Shown here piece by piece: positions 26,490 through 34,659 of a stretch of 38,697 bases of DNA. The stretch's first letter is position 1. Each line of letters opens with the position of its first letter. Source of the DNA: Caryophanales bacterium UBA4691 (GTDB taxonomy: Bacteria; Bacillota_I; Bacilli_A; RFN20; CAG-826); contig DHKP01000016.1 of the NCBI GenBank assembly GCA_002404865.1, positions 1-38,697 on the forward strand, written 5' to 3'. Under the pieces are notes generated by a model. It saw nothing but the letters and a program-made list of their open reading frames with translations, had not been told where the DNA came from and did not search any database. Both the position numbers and the translations under genes were made by a program.

Positions 26490-28197
26490 AAATTTCACTT
26501 TGAAAAGAGAACTTTTCATCGCGACTTTCTCTTTGATGCTTTTATTCGTCGCTGGCCTATTTTCCTCTTTTTTGATTGTCTATTCCGCTACGACGGAGGA
26601 TGTTTACCGCAAGCAAATCGCCTCCACTAGCGAAGAAACGATCAACAATTTCGAAATCTACGTGAATAACGTCACTAATATCTCTGACTCCGTGCAAAAG
26701 AAACTCGACGTCATCACTCTTTCCGAGAAGATCGACCAAGACAAAAGCTATGCCTACTTTGACGAGCTTATGGATTTTTCTAGCGAGATTCGTTTTGTCG
26801 CTTTATATAAGGAAAATGGCGAATTGGCAGCCAAAAACACCTATTATCATCAAGATGAAAGCCAGGAATCCATTTTGTCTTCGCCTTGGTTTAGTAGCGC
26901 TAAAAACGAGCCGCTTATCAACTCTTTTTCCAAGATAGAGGACGGGAATTATTTTACTTTGTCTAAATTCATACAAACCAATGAAAAAATGAACTACGTT
27001 TTGCGCGTCCAATATTCTTTTGACAAAGTCATCACCTTAATCGAAGGATCCAATTTAGGGAATGGAGGCCACGTCATTATCTATGACAAAAACTATAATA
27101 TCGTTTATTCTTCTCTCCCTAGCGTCGACGATGCTGAGATTAGAACCATCAAAAAAATGGTCATCGGGCAAACTACGCTTCCAATCAATAAAAGCACGTA
27201 TTATTTATATGTTTCCACCATTCAAAACACCGGTTGGAGGGTAGCGATCGCCACCAATTACGACGCCATCATCGAAGCGAAGAATTTCATCGTGATTATC
27301 TGCGGGGTGGAATGCATTCTCTTCGTTTTGCTGTTCCTTATTCTCATCTATTTCATTACAAATAAAATCACAAAGCCCCTTGTTGCTTTAGAAAGAGAAA
27401 TGGCGAAAGTCGAATCATTGGATTTCAAAGAAGCGACGAAGGAAGAACTGAAAGGAACGAAGGAGGTCGTTTCCCTCAATCAATCCTATGTCAAAATGCT
27501 AACCCGCATCCAGCAGCTCGCCAATCGTTTATTAGAGGAAGAAAAAGAGCAAAACAAAGCGGAGCTATGGGCTCTGCAAAATCAAATCAACCCACACTTT
27601 CTTTATAATACCCTCGATTCCATTCTCCTATTGATTGATGAAGGGAATAACATAGACGCCGCGAACATGATTGTTGCCTTATCGCGTTTTTTCCGCATTT
27701 CGATATCACGAGGGAAAAATATCATCCCCGTCCAATCCGAACTAGATCACGTCAATTATTATCTAAAAATCCAAAAAATGCGCTTCAAGGATAATTTCTC
27801 CTACCGATTCATTTACGACAAAAACGAAATCGCCCCCTATTACGTCATGAAACTGATTCTTCAGCCGATTGTTGAGAACGCGATTGTGCACGGAATCGGC
27901 GAATATCCTAAAGAAAACGCCTCGATTACGATATCCGCTAAAACAAACGAAAAGTACCTTATTTTTGAAGTTTACGACAATGGATATGGAATCTTGCCAG
28001 AGAAAAAAGAGGAGATACTCGCTTCCTTCGCTGACAAAAATCTGCATACCGGCGTAGGATTAAGCAATGTCTATCGCCGTATCAAATTGTTCTATGGACC
28101 TACTGCCGATATCAAAATTGAATCGGAAATGGACGTCGGCACGAAGATTGTCATCATGATTCCGCTTGAGGGGGCCAAAAACAATGAAGAAAACTAA
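26458..28197 (+). CDS. LytS/YesM-like sensor histidine kinase
   Basis: A 579-residue membrane kinase: one helix near residues 20-42, an extracellular sensing domain to about 275 (Cache-like in style), a second helix at about 278-302, a HAMP region, then a His_kinase domain with H380 in NPHFLYN. The ATPase domain has N474 in VENAIVHG and the G-box DNGYG near 507. It phosphorylates the YesN-like regulator encoded just upstream. The following gene, overlapping by 14 nt, encodes a sugar-binding lipoprotein, which suggests the kinase reads sugar indirectly through that protein rather than binding it itself. Confidence 0.9.
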   Translation: MNSGTSKKTHRNFTLKRELFIATFSLMLLFVAGLFSSFLIVYSATTEDVYRKQIASTSEETINNFEIYVNNVTNISDSVQKKLDVITLSEKIDQDKSYAYFDELMDFSSEIRFVALYKENGELAAKNTYYHQDESQESILSSPWFSSAKNEPLINSFSKIEDGNYFTLSKFIQTNEKMNYVLRVQYSFDKVITLIEGSNLGNGGHVIIYDKNYNIVYSSLPSVDDAEIRTIKKMVIGQTTLPINKSTYYLYVSTIQNTGWRVAIATNYDAIIEAKNFIVIICGVECILFVLLFLILIYFITNKITKPLVALEREMAKVESLDFKEATKEELKGTKEVVSLNQSYVKMLTRIQQLANRLLEEEKEQNKAELWALQNQINPHFLYNTLDSILLLIDEGNNIDAANMIVALSRFFRISISRGKNIIPVQSELDHVNYYLKIQKMRFKDNFSYRFIYDKNEIAPYYVMKLILQPIVENAIVHGIGEYPKENASITISAKTNEKYLIFEVYDNGYGILPEKKEEILASFADKNLHTGVGLSNVYRRIKLFYGPTADIKIESEMDVGTKIVIMIPLEGAKNNEEN

Positions 28198-29212
28198 GCG
28201 ATTCTTTCTCACTCTCTCTTCGTTATTGGCGTTAGTTTCGTGCGCGAGCAAAAAAGAAAGCGTCTCCATCTTCATTTACGATAACGACGACACTTTCATC
28301 CATTCATTATGCTTAAAAATCAATGAGCGGTTCCAAAAAGGCGGGTATCAAATCGACCAATATGATTCCTATCGTTCGCAAATAGAGCAAAACAAAAACC
28401 TCCTTCAGGCAATCGAAGAAAAGAAAACGAATCTATTGCTAGTCAATCTCGTCGATCGATTGTCCGCCTCCGTTTGCATCGAAAAAGCAATGCAAGCCAA
28501 TACCCCGCTTATTTTCTTTAACCGCGAGCCTTTGTCGTCTGACATGCATAAGGCGCTAGAAACAAAGCAAGACGTTTATTTTGTAGGTGCAAATCCAATA
28601 GAAGAAGGCAAAAAACAAGCGGAATTCCTTCTTTCCTTATTCGTCAAAGACGGAGCGATAAAAGAAGAATACGACAAAAACAAGAATGGCAAAATCGATA
28701 TTGTCCTTTTTAAGGGCGAAATTGGCAATCAAGACACCGAAAAAAGAAGCGAATCATTTATATCGACATTGAAAGAAAGCGATATCCCCTTTCAATTCGT
28801 CGATTCCGTTTATTGCGATTGGCAAAAAGATAAAGCCGAAAGCGCGATGGCGGAAATCGCGAAAAAGCATCTTTCGGATATCGAAGCCATCGTTTCCAAT
28901 AACGATGATATGGCAATAGGAGCAATCGATTATTGCTTAAAGAACGATATCTTTTTCAAAGGGAAGGAATCTCAGCAATTCCCGGTTATTTCGGTCGACG
29001 GAACCAAGGATGCCCTCCAATATATCATAGATGGCTTATTGACCTCGACAGTCAAAAACGATGAAGAAAAGCAAAGCAAAGCAATTTACGAAATCGGTAC
29101 TAGCTTATTAATAAACGGCACGGTCTCTTCCTTGGATTACTCATTTTTAGATAATCATTCCTTGTATATTAACGGAGAAGTCATCTCAAAGGAAAACGTC
29201 TCTTCCTACTAG
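28184..29212 (+). CDS. MglB-like sugar-binding lipoprotein, canonical order; probable sensor partner
   Basis: A 342-residue lipoprotein (ATG at 28184 with GAGGGG upstream; lipobox LVSC, Cys20). It follows E. coli MglB in normal order: YDNDDTFI, LVNLVD, LIFFNREP, YFVGAN, a calcium-loop-like DKNKNGKID, then GNQDTEKR, DWQKD, SNNDDMA, SVDG and VKNDEEKQ, matching the ligand positions of MglB (Asp14, Asp154, Arg158, Trp183, Asn211, Asp236, Asn256). The gene overlaps the kinase gene by 14 nt and lies outside the transporter operon. By analogy with XylFII, which feeds xylose binding to LytS, it is more likely the sensory subunit than the transport receptor. Confidence 0.85.
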   Translation: MKKTKRFFLTLSSLLALVSCASKKESVSIFIYDNDDTFIHSLCLKINERFQKGGYQIDQYDSYRSQIEQNKNLLQAIEEKKTNLLLVNLVDRLSASVCIEKAMQANTPLIFFNREPLSSDMHKALETKQDVYFVGANPIEEGKKQAEFLLSLFVKDGAIKEEYDKNKNGKIDIVLFKGEIGNQDTEKRSESFISTLKESDIPFQFVDSVYCDWQKDKAESAMAEIAKKHLSDIEAIVSNNDDMAIGAIDYCLKNDIFFKGKESQQFPVISVDGTKDALQYIIDGLLTSTVKNDEEKQSKAIYEIGTSLLINGTVSSLDYSFLDNHSLYINGEVISKENVSSY

Positions 29213-29250
29213 TTAACGAGTTCGAATCGATTGCCTCACAAAAATTGAAT

Positions 29251-29315
29251 TATGCGTTTTTTTCAAAAATTGTGCGTTTTTTTCCATTTCTATTCCCTAG
29301 GCTTAATTTTATGAT
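29251..29315 (+). promoter_or_regulatory. Activator-type promoter of the transporter operon
   Basis: Two direct repeats, TATGCGTTTTTTTC (29251-29264) and TGTGCGTTTTTTTC (29271-29284), are exactly 20 bp apart, two helical turns. A TATGAT -10 box lies at 29310-29315 with no matching -35, and the second repeat would sit near -45. This is the usual layout for AraC-family activation, so the YesN-like regulator is the likely ligand. Confidence 0.6.
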
Positions 29316-29382
29316 GTAACCGCTTACTTACCAGTCATTAGAACGGTAAATCAAGAAGTAGGAATAAGAAGGAGGAACAAAA

Positions 29383-30501
29383 ATGAAAAAGAAAATTATT
29401 CCACTATTTTCGTTGCTTGCCTTAGGAAGCGCCTTGGCTTCTTGCGGCGGAAACACTAATAACGCCTGGTCATGGAAAAATGCGATTTCGGATGGCGAAT
29501 TAGGCTATGTCATTCTCGTAGGAGAAGACGGTAACCCTGAAGCCGAAGACCGGACAGAGGGTTGCATCAAAGCGATGGATGAAATCGCAAAAGAAGGCAA
29601 ATTCACCGCCAAAGAGCTCGAAAGAAAGACTTGTATCAACGAAAGCGGCTCTTGGAATGACACGGTTGCAAAAGAAACCGTCGAGACATGGACGAAAAAA
29701 TATAAAGGCAAACTAGATTTCATTATTTCAAATAACGACGGCATGGCCATTGCTGCCGCGAACGCGAGCGGCTTAGCCAAAGGCACGCCGATCATCGGCT
29801 TTGACGCTCTTTCTGCCGCCTGTGACATGATTAAAGAAGGTACCTTAGCGGGCTCAGTGTCGCAAAACGGAGACGACCAAGCGTTAGCAACCGCTAAAGT
29901 GTTAACGAATTTGCTAAAAGGCTCTTCTTCCGTCATTGATTCCACGTATGGTGGGAAAGCCGAACTGAATCTCGAAGATATTGATAAGCACATCGTGCAG
30001 ACAAAATTCGCGGCCGTTACCAAACAAAACGCAGATAGCTTAAAGCCGGGTTCTTATGTGGATGTCGCCGAAGATAGTGCGGTGAAAGGCAAGAAGATGC
30101 TTGTCGCTACTTATAACAATAACGACAATTTCATCAAAGAAACCTATAGACAAGCGTTACCTGCCTACGCACAAAAACTCGGTTATACCGTGGACGTTGT
30201 TGAAGGAGATGGCTCAAACGATGCTGATTTGCAAGAAAGAATCACAACAAAGATTAATTCTACCCAATATGATTGCTTTGCCTTTAATATCATCACCCAT
30301 GCAAACTGGGAATCTTATCAAAGGTTAGTCGGCGATAAACCTTTGGTGTTCTTCAACCGTCAGCCAAAAACAAGCGACAATAAAGGCGTAGCCGATTTAT
30401 CCAAAAAAGCGAAAACCTATTTTGTCGGATCAGGAAGCGCCGGCCAAGGCGTTGCGCAAGGCCAAATCATTAAAGACTGGTATAAAGCACTCGAAAAATA
30501 A
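29383..30501 (+). CDS. Circularly permuted MglB-like sugar-binding lipoprotein
   Basis: A 372-residue lipoprotein (lipobox ALASC, Cys21) with GGAGG before the ATG. MglB motifs are present but in swapped order. Residues 40-180 hold the second half: GNPEAEDR (51-58), SWNDT (90-94), IISNNDGMA (114-122), GFDAL (139-143), SVSQNGDDQ (158-166). Residues 181-236 link on to the first half: ATYNNNDNFI (242-251), FNIITHANWE (301-310), LVFFNRQP (321-328) and YFVGSGSAGQG (346-356). The new ends fall where E. coli MglB has its calcium loop, so that loop is gone, and the lipid anchor now tethers the other lobe. It is first in the transporter operon and separated from mglA by a hairpin, typical of an abundant receptor. 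Galactose or glucose are likely ligands. Confidence 0.85.
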   Translation: MKKKIIPLFSLLALGSALASCGGNTNNAWSWKNAISDGELGYVILVGEDGNPEAEDRTEGCIKAMDEIAKEGKFTAKELERKTCINESGSWNDTVAKETVETWTKKYKGKLDFIISNNDGMAIAAANASGLAKGTPIIGFDALSAACDMIKEGTLAGSVSQNGDDQALATAKVLTNLLKGSSSVIDSTYGGKAELNLEDIDKHIVQTKFAAVTKQNADSLKPGSYVDVAEDSAVKGKKMLVATYNNNDNFIKETYRQALPAYAQKLGYTVDVVEGDGSNDADLQERITTKINSTQYDCFAFNIITHANWESYQRLVGDKPLVFFNRQPKTSDNKGVADLSKKAKTYFVGSGSAGQGVAQGQIIKDWYKALEK

Positions 30502-30512
30502 TTCGACACGAT

Positions 30513-30541
30513 AAAGTAGGGTGCTAGTCACCCTACTTTTG
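30513..30541 (+). terminator. Hairpin between binding-protein and ATPase genes (attenuator)
   Basis: AAAGTAGGGTG pairs with CACCCTACTTT around a 5-nt loop, followed by TTG. A partial terminator or RNA-stabilising hairpin here would give much more binding protein than ATPase and permease, as in many binding-protein transport operons. Confidence 0.7.
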
Positions 30542-30566
30542 TTCCACTACTACAAGGAGAAAAACG

Positions 30567-32060
30567 ATGAGCGATTATATTTTACAAATACGCGGACTCT
30601 CCAAATCGTTTGGCAAAAACCACGTCTTAAAAAACATCAATCTCTCCGTAAAACGCGGAAGCGTCATGGGACTCATGGGAGAAAATGGCGCTGGCAAATC
30701 CACGATGATGAAATGCCTTTTCGGGATTTACGCTAAAGACGATGGCGCGATTTATTTCGATGATCACCCAATCGATTTCAAAGACCCAAAAGACGCCTTA
30801 GAAAACGGCGTTGCCATGGTTCATCAAGAATTGAATCAATGTTTGGACAGGACCGTCCTCGACAATATGTGGCTAGGACGTTACAAAACAAAACTCGGGA
30901 TTGTCGATGAAAATTACATGCTTTACGAAACAAAAAGTCTTTTTTCCCGTTTGGGGATCATGGTGAACCCGAAACAAAAAATGAGAACGATGTCCGTTTC
31001 GCAAAGGCAAATGGTTGAAATTGCCAAAGCGGTCTCGTATCACTCAAAAATCATTGTCTTAGATGAACCGACCTCCTCTTTGACCGAACCAGAAGTAAAA
31101 AAGCTGTTCAAAATCGTCAATGAGTTAAAAAAGAAAGGCGTTTCTTTCATTTATATCTCCCATAAGATGGATGAGATCTTTGAAATTTGCGATGAGGTTT
31201 CGATACTTCGCGATGGTGAAATGATCATAAGCAAACCCATAAAAGACACCAATATGAACGAGCTCATCTCCGCGATGGTTGGAAGAAGCTTAACGCAAAG
31301 ATTTCCACCAGTTACTAACTCACCAGGCGAAGATATTTTGGAAATTCAAAACCTCTCAACGATGTACGCTCCATTTTTGCGCGACATCACTTTCTCGGTG
31401 AAAAAAGGGGAAATATTCGGAATCTATGGGCTAGTCGGAGCGGGCAGAAGCGAACTATTGGAAACCCTTTTCGGGATGAGAACGATAAAAACGGGGAAAA
31501 TCATCTATCGCGGAAAGCAAATCTTTATCCACTCCCCTAGCGAAGCCATGAAATACAACTTTGCCTTTGTCACGGAAGAAAGAAAAGCGTCTGGGCTTTT
31601 CTTGAAAGGCAATCTTATCTTTAACACCACGATCACGAATCTTGATAAATATAAATCATTTGGGGTTTTAAGCGACCGTAAATTGACGGACGCAACGAAT
31701 CGAGAAATCAACCAAATGCATACCAAATGCATGGGGCCTAATGACCTAATCTCTTCTTTAAGCGGCGGGAACCAGCAAAAAGTGATTATCGGAAAATGGC
31801 TAGAAAGAGACCCGGATGTATTCTTGCTAGATGAGCCAACGCGTGGAATTGATGTGGGAGCGAAGTACGAAATCTATCAACTCATCATCAATCTAGCGAA
31901 GAAAGGGAAAACCTGTATTGTCGTCTCTAGCGAAATGCCAGAGATTCTAGGTATCACCAATCGCATCGCGGTAATGAGCAATTACCGCTTGTCTGGCATC
32001 GTTAGCACAAAAGAAACGAACCAAGAAGAGCTACTTAGGCTCTCCGCAAAATATTTATAG
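30567..32060 (+). CDS. mglA: Sugar ABC transporter ATPase (MglA-like, two nucleotide-binding domains)
   Basis: A 497-residue cytosolic ATPase with two fused nucleotide-binding domains. The first has GENGAGKS (38-45), the signature MSVSQRQMVEIAKA and Walker B IIVLDEPTSS (about 160-169). The second has the family's degenerate Walker A GLVGAGRS, signature LSGGNQQK (about 398) and LLDEPTRG (about 421). Length and layout match MglA/RbsA. It powers sugar import through the permease encoded 11 nt downstream. AAGGAG lies before the ATG. Confidence 0.93.
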   Translation: MSDYILQIRGLSKSFGKNHVLKNINLSVKRGSVMGLMGENGAGKSTMMKCLFGIYAKDDGAIYFDDHPIDFKDPKDALENGVAMVHQELNQCLDRTVLDNMWLGRYKTKLGIVDENYMLYETKSLFSRLGIMVNPKQKMRTMSVSQRQMVEIAKAVSYHSKIIVLDEPTSSLTEPEVKKLFKIVNELKKKGVSFIYISHKMDEIFEICDEVSILRDGEMIISKPIKDTNMNELISAMVGRSLTQRFPPVTNSPGEDILEIQNLSTMYAPFLRDITFSVKKGEIFGIYGLVGAGRSELLETLFGMRTIKTGKIIYRGKQIFIHSPSEAMKYNFAFVTEERKASGLFLKGNLIFNTTITNLDKYKSFGVLSDRKLTDATNREINQMHTKCMGPNDLISSLSGGNQQKVIIGKWLERDPDVFLLDEPTRGIDVGAKYEIYQLIINLAKKGKTCIVVSSEMPEILGITNRIAVMSNYRLSGIVSTKETNQEELLRLSAKYL

Positions 32061-32071
32061 AGGTAAGTATT

Positions 32072-33775
32072 ATGGAAAACGTATTAGAAACCATTTCCGA
32101 AAAAGAGCTATTGGAAAGCATCAAAAAAAAGCAAGAGGAAATCGATGAGCTGAGTCTAGATGGCATCGAGAAAATCGAAATTCTCAAAAACGAAATCAGC
32201 AATATCAAAAGGAATTATCAACTCGACAAAGAGACGAAAAATAAGCTGATCGAGAAAAACAAAGAGGAAATCGCTAAGGCCAAAATTGTCAAAGAGAATA
32301 ACGCTAAGGCGCTACATGAGTTGAAAAAGCGATCCATCAACGAGATTCATCATGGCTACGCCCCATTAATCAAAAACGAAATAGAGAAGGCGAAGAAGAG
32401 AAACAAAGAGGAGAAAGAAGAATATCTCCGCATTTTAAATAAAAACCGGCAAGAAAGAGATTCATCCTTACAAGCGCTAAAAAAGGAATTTGCCTCCACC
32501 CCTCTTCCTAGCGATAGAGAAGCGCTAGCGGTAGAGAAGAAAAGCCGAAAAGCCCGGATCGATGAAATCAGCGCAATCTATAAGCAAAAATGCAATGATG
32601 CCGCAATCGCTTATCGCGATACAGTCGATGAGGGGAAGGAAGCGATACACGCTTTGTATTTGAATAAATACGCCTCCATTGAAAAAGCGAATAACAAAAA
32701 GCTCCCTCTTCGTTTCATGCTTGAACAAAAAGTGGAAGAGGAAAAATATAACTTTAATCTCAAATCGTTCTTCCTCAAGAACGGGTTATATCTGACGATT
32801 CTCCTTCTTATGATCGTCGCGGCCATTTATTACGCGGCGCAAGGTAACGGATTCCTTTTCAATGGAGACAATATTTTGCTTATCCTTAACCAAGTGTCTC
32901 CGAAGATATTCTTGGCGTTAGGCGTTGCGGGACTAATCGTTCTAGCGGGTACCGATTTAAGCATTGGTAGGCTCGTTGGCATGTCAGCCGTCTTCACGGG
33001 AATGCTTGTCACAACGAGCGGAGAGACTTCAGTCACCTTTTTTGGAATATCCCCCAATTTCAGCGCGATTCCATTAGGGTTAAGAGTAATACTCGCTTTC
33101 TTATTGTCCATTGTTTCTTGTTCCCTTATTTCAGGCATTGCCGGCTTCTTCACCGCCAAATTCAAAATGCATCCTTTCATCTCAACTTTAGCCACTCAGC
33201 TGTTCACATTTGGCATCATGGCTGGCGTTACAGGCAATTCCTTCACTGGCGCGCCAGATAAAGGAGTCACTGCAATCGTCTCCGGAAAAGGGTTAGGCGA
33301 TGGAGACTTCCCCATCATGATCATATGGGCTGCCCTTGGCGTGCTCATCATGTGGTTTATCTGGAATAAAACGAAATTCGGGAAAAACATGTTCGCGGTC
33401 GGCGGAAACGCAGAAGCCGCATCCGTGTCTGGCATCAACGTCTTCAAAGTGACGATGCTCGTCTTCATTCTCGCCGGTATCTATTACGGAATTGGCGGAA
33501 GTATGTACGGCATTTACACAGGCAACGTCAGAGCGCAAACCGGGCAAGGGATGGAAGCCGACGCGATTGCCGCTTGCGTGGTCGGAGGCGTTTCTTTCTC
33601 GGGTGGCGTTGGCAAAATCAGTGGCGTAGTCATCGGGGCGATTATCTTCCAAGCCATTGTTGTTGTCTTGCCTATGATCGGCATCACCGACGCGAATTAC
33701 CAACTCGCCATCAAAGGCATCATTATTCTTGCCGCCGTTACCCTTGACTGCATCAAATACATCAAGAAAAAATAA
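32072..33775 (+). CDS. mglC: Sugar ABC transporter permease (MglC-like) with N-terminal coiled-coil extension
   Basis: A 567-residue protein. The last ~335 residues are a normal MglC-type permease with about ten membrane helices and the hallmarks GTDLSIGRLVGMSAV, GGNAEAASVSGI and CVVGGVSFSGGVG; E. coli MglC has 336 residues. Ahead of it lies an extra ~230-residue, Lys/Glu-rich, mostly helical segment without membrane helices, predicted to form long cytoplasmic coiled coils. There is no stop or frame change in between, and no internal start with a good ribosome binding site was noticed at the junction. The extension could contact the ATPase, the cytoskeleton or a regulator. It is last in the operon, before hairpin 33783-33815. 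Confidence 0.9.
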   Translation: MENVLETISEKELLESIKKKQEEIDELSLDGIEKIEILKNEISNIKRNYQLDKETKNKLIEKNKEEIAKAKIVKENNAKALHELKKRSINEIHHGYAPLIKNEIEKAKKRNKEEKEEYLRILNKNRQERDSSLQALKKEFASTPLPSDREALAVEKKSRKARIDEISAIYKQKCNDAAIAYRDTVDEGKEAIHALYLNKYASIEKANNKKLPLRFMLEQKVEEEKYNFNLKSFFLKNGLYLTILLLMIVAAIYYAAQGNGFLFNGDNILLILNQVSPKIFLALGVAGLIVLAGTDLSIGRLVGMSAVFTGMLVTTSGETSVTFFGISPNFSAIPLGLRVILAFLLSIVSCSLISGIAGFFTAKFKMHPFISTLATQLFTFGIMAGVTGNSFTGAPDKGVTAIVSGKGLGDGDFPIMIIWAALGVLIMWFIWNKTKFGKNMFAVGGNAEAASVSGINVFKVTMLVFILAGIYYGIGGSMYGIYTGNVRAQTGQGMEADAIAACVVGGVSFSGGVGKISGVVIGAIIFQAIVVVLPMIGITDANYQLAIKGIIILAAVTLDCIKYIKKK

Positions 33776-33782
33776 TGTAATT

Positions 33783-33815
33783 AGGAGGAACCATCTAAAA
33801 ATGGTTCCTCCTTTC
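33783..33815 (+). terminator. Terminator after the transporter operon
   Basis: A perfect 12-bp stem AGGAGGAACCAT (33783-33794)/ATGGTTCCTCCT (33801-33812) with a 6-nt loop, followed by only TTT. The stem is strong but the T-tract is short, so some read-through into the next gene is possible. Confidence 0.75.
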
Positions 33816-33824
33816 TAGATTCAT

Positions 33825-34130
33825 ATGACTTTATCATTTTACTGGGCCTTCTTAATTCTCCTACTAGGGTTCCTAACTGGCGTTATCGGGAGTATCGCTT
33901 ATTTAAAGGGGCTTCGCGGAGAAGGAAAACGCTACCCCTATTACGAATTAATACTCGCCGGCATCCCTTTTGGTTCATTAGGCGTTTTACTTGTGCTAGC
34001 TTTAGCAAAAGAAATCAGAGACGAGGACACTACTCACCATCATTTGATCTTGTTTTCAAATCTAATATGGTTATCCCTACAAATCGTGGCTGTTTTCTTG
34101 CTTTGCTATTTCAAAATCATCGCATTTTAA
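33825..34130 (+). CDS. Small membrane protein, unknown function
   Basis: A 101-residue protein with three predicted membrane helices (about 7-27, 41-61 and 76-98) and a polar DEDTTHHH loop. I recognise no family. It begins 10 nt after the terminator stem, and no ribosome binding site is visible, so expression may depend on read-through from the sugar operon or a leaderless transcript. Its hydrophobic pattern makes a real gene more likely than not. Confidence 0.5.
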   Translation: MTLSFYWAFLILLLGFLTGVIGSIAYLKGLRGEGKRYPYYELILAGIPFGSLGVLLVLALAKEIRDEDTTHHHLILFSNLIWLSLQIVAVFLLCYFKIIAF

Positions 34131-34350
34131 TGTGATTGGCAACGCAGGCTGAGTGGACGACATTGGTTATGCGCTTTTTCTCATCTCTAGTAATCGATTC
34201 TCAAGGGAACACTATGTTTATTCCTAACTAAGTTTCATTTGTCATCACAAACAGGCGTTTTGCTTCTCATTATTTATTAAAAAATAAGGTGCTCTTTTGC
34301 ATTGGCGTTTCTTGAAAGGCGCTAGGCAACAGTACCAGCAACCCTAGCAA

Positions 34351-34432
34351 TAGTTGTATAGTTCGGTTTCATAGTTTAGTTGTATAGTTTTAGAGTTTAG
34401 TTGTATAGTTTTGCTTCATGGTTGTATAGTTT
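34351..34432 (+). repeat. Four phased GTTGTATAGTT repeats
   Basis: The unit TAGTTGTATAGTTT or a close variant starts at 34351, 34377, 34398 and 34419, giving steps of 26, 21 and 21 bp, near two helical turns. It lies in the 530-bp gap 34131-34659 between convergent genes, so it is not an obvious promoter. The rest of the gap holds no likely gene. Protein-binding sites, a slipped-strand repeat or an iteron-like array are possible; no replication gene is near. Confidence 0.6.
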
Positions 34433-34659
34433 GTTAAAACGTTTTGGTATTAACTTATGAACGTTAATGAGCTGAAGGAAAACGAAACAACGGAATTAGA
34501 GTCATCAGAAAACGGCTTGCCGCTTTCTTTCTAAGTAATTTCTGTATAATCAAAAATCGACAAGCAATATTTTGTGCATTTTAGACCGATTTCTTAAGTG
34601 AAAATAGTAACCACGAAACTTATCTATAAAAACATGGTAAGCACTCGTGACTATGTGGT

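Noticed and set aside
29505..30023. 172-codon minus-strand ORF opposite the permuted binding protein
   Set aside because: The plus-strand frame has clear binding-protein motifs; the antisense frame has none.
29383..30501. Apparent domain swap as an assembly artefact or gene fusion
   Set aside because: There is a single uninterrupted frame with one signal peptide, a proper linker and correct operon context, and each lobe occurs once.
33293..33703. 136-codon minus-strand ORF inside the permease gene
   Set aside because: It is a shadow of the well-supported mglC reading frame, with low-complexity composition.
34351..34432. CRISPR array
   Set aside because: Units are only ~14 bp, spacers are 7-12 bp and similar to each other, and no cas gene is present.
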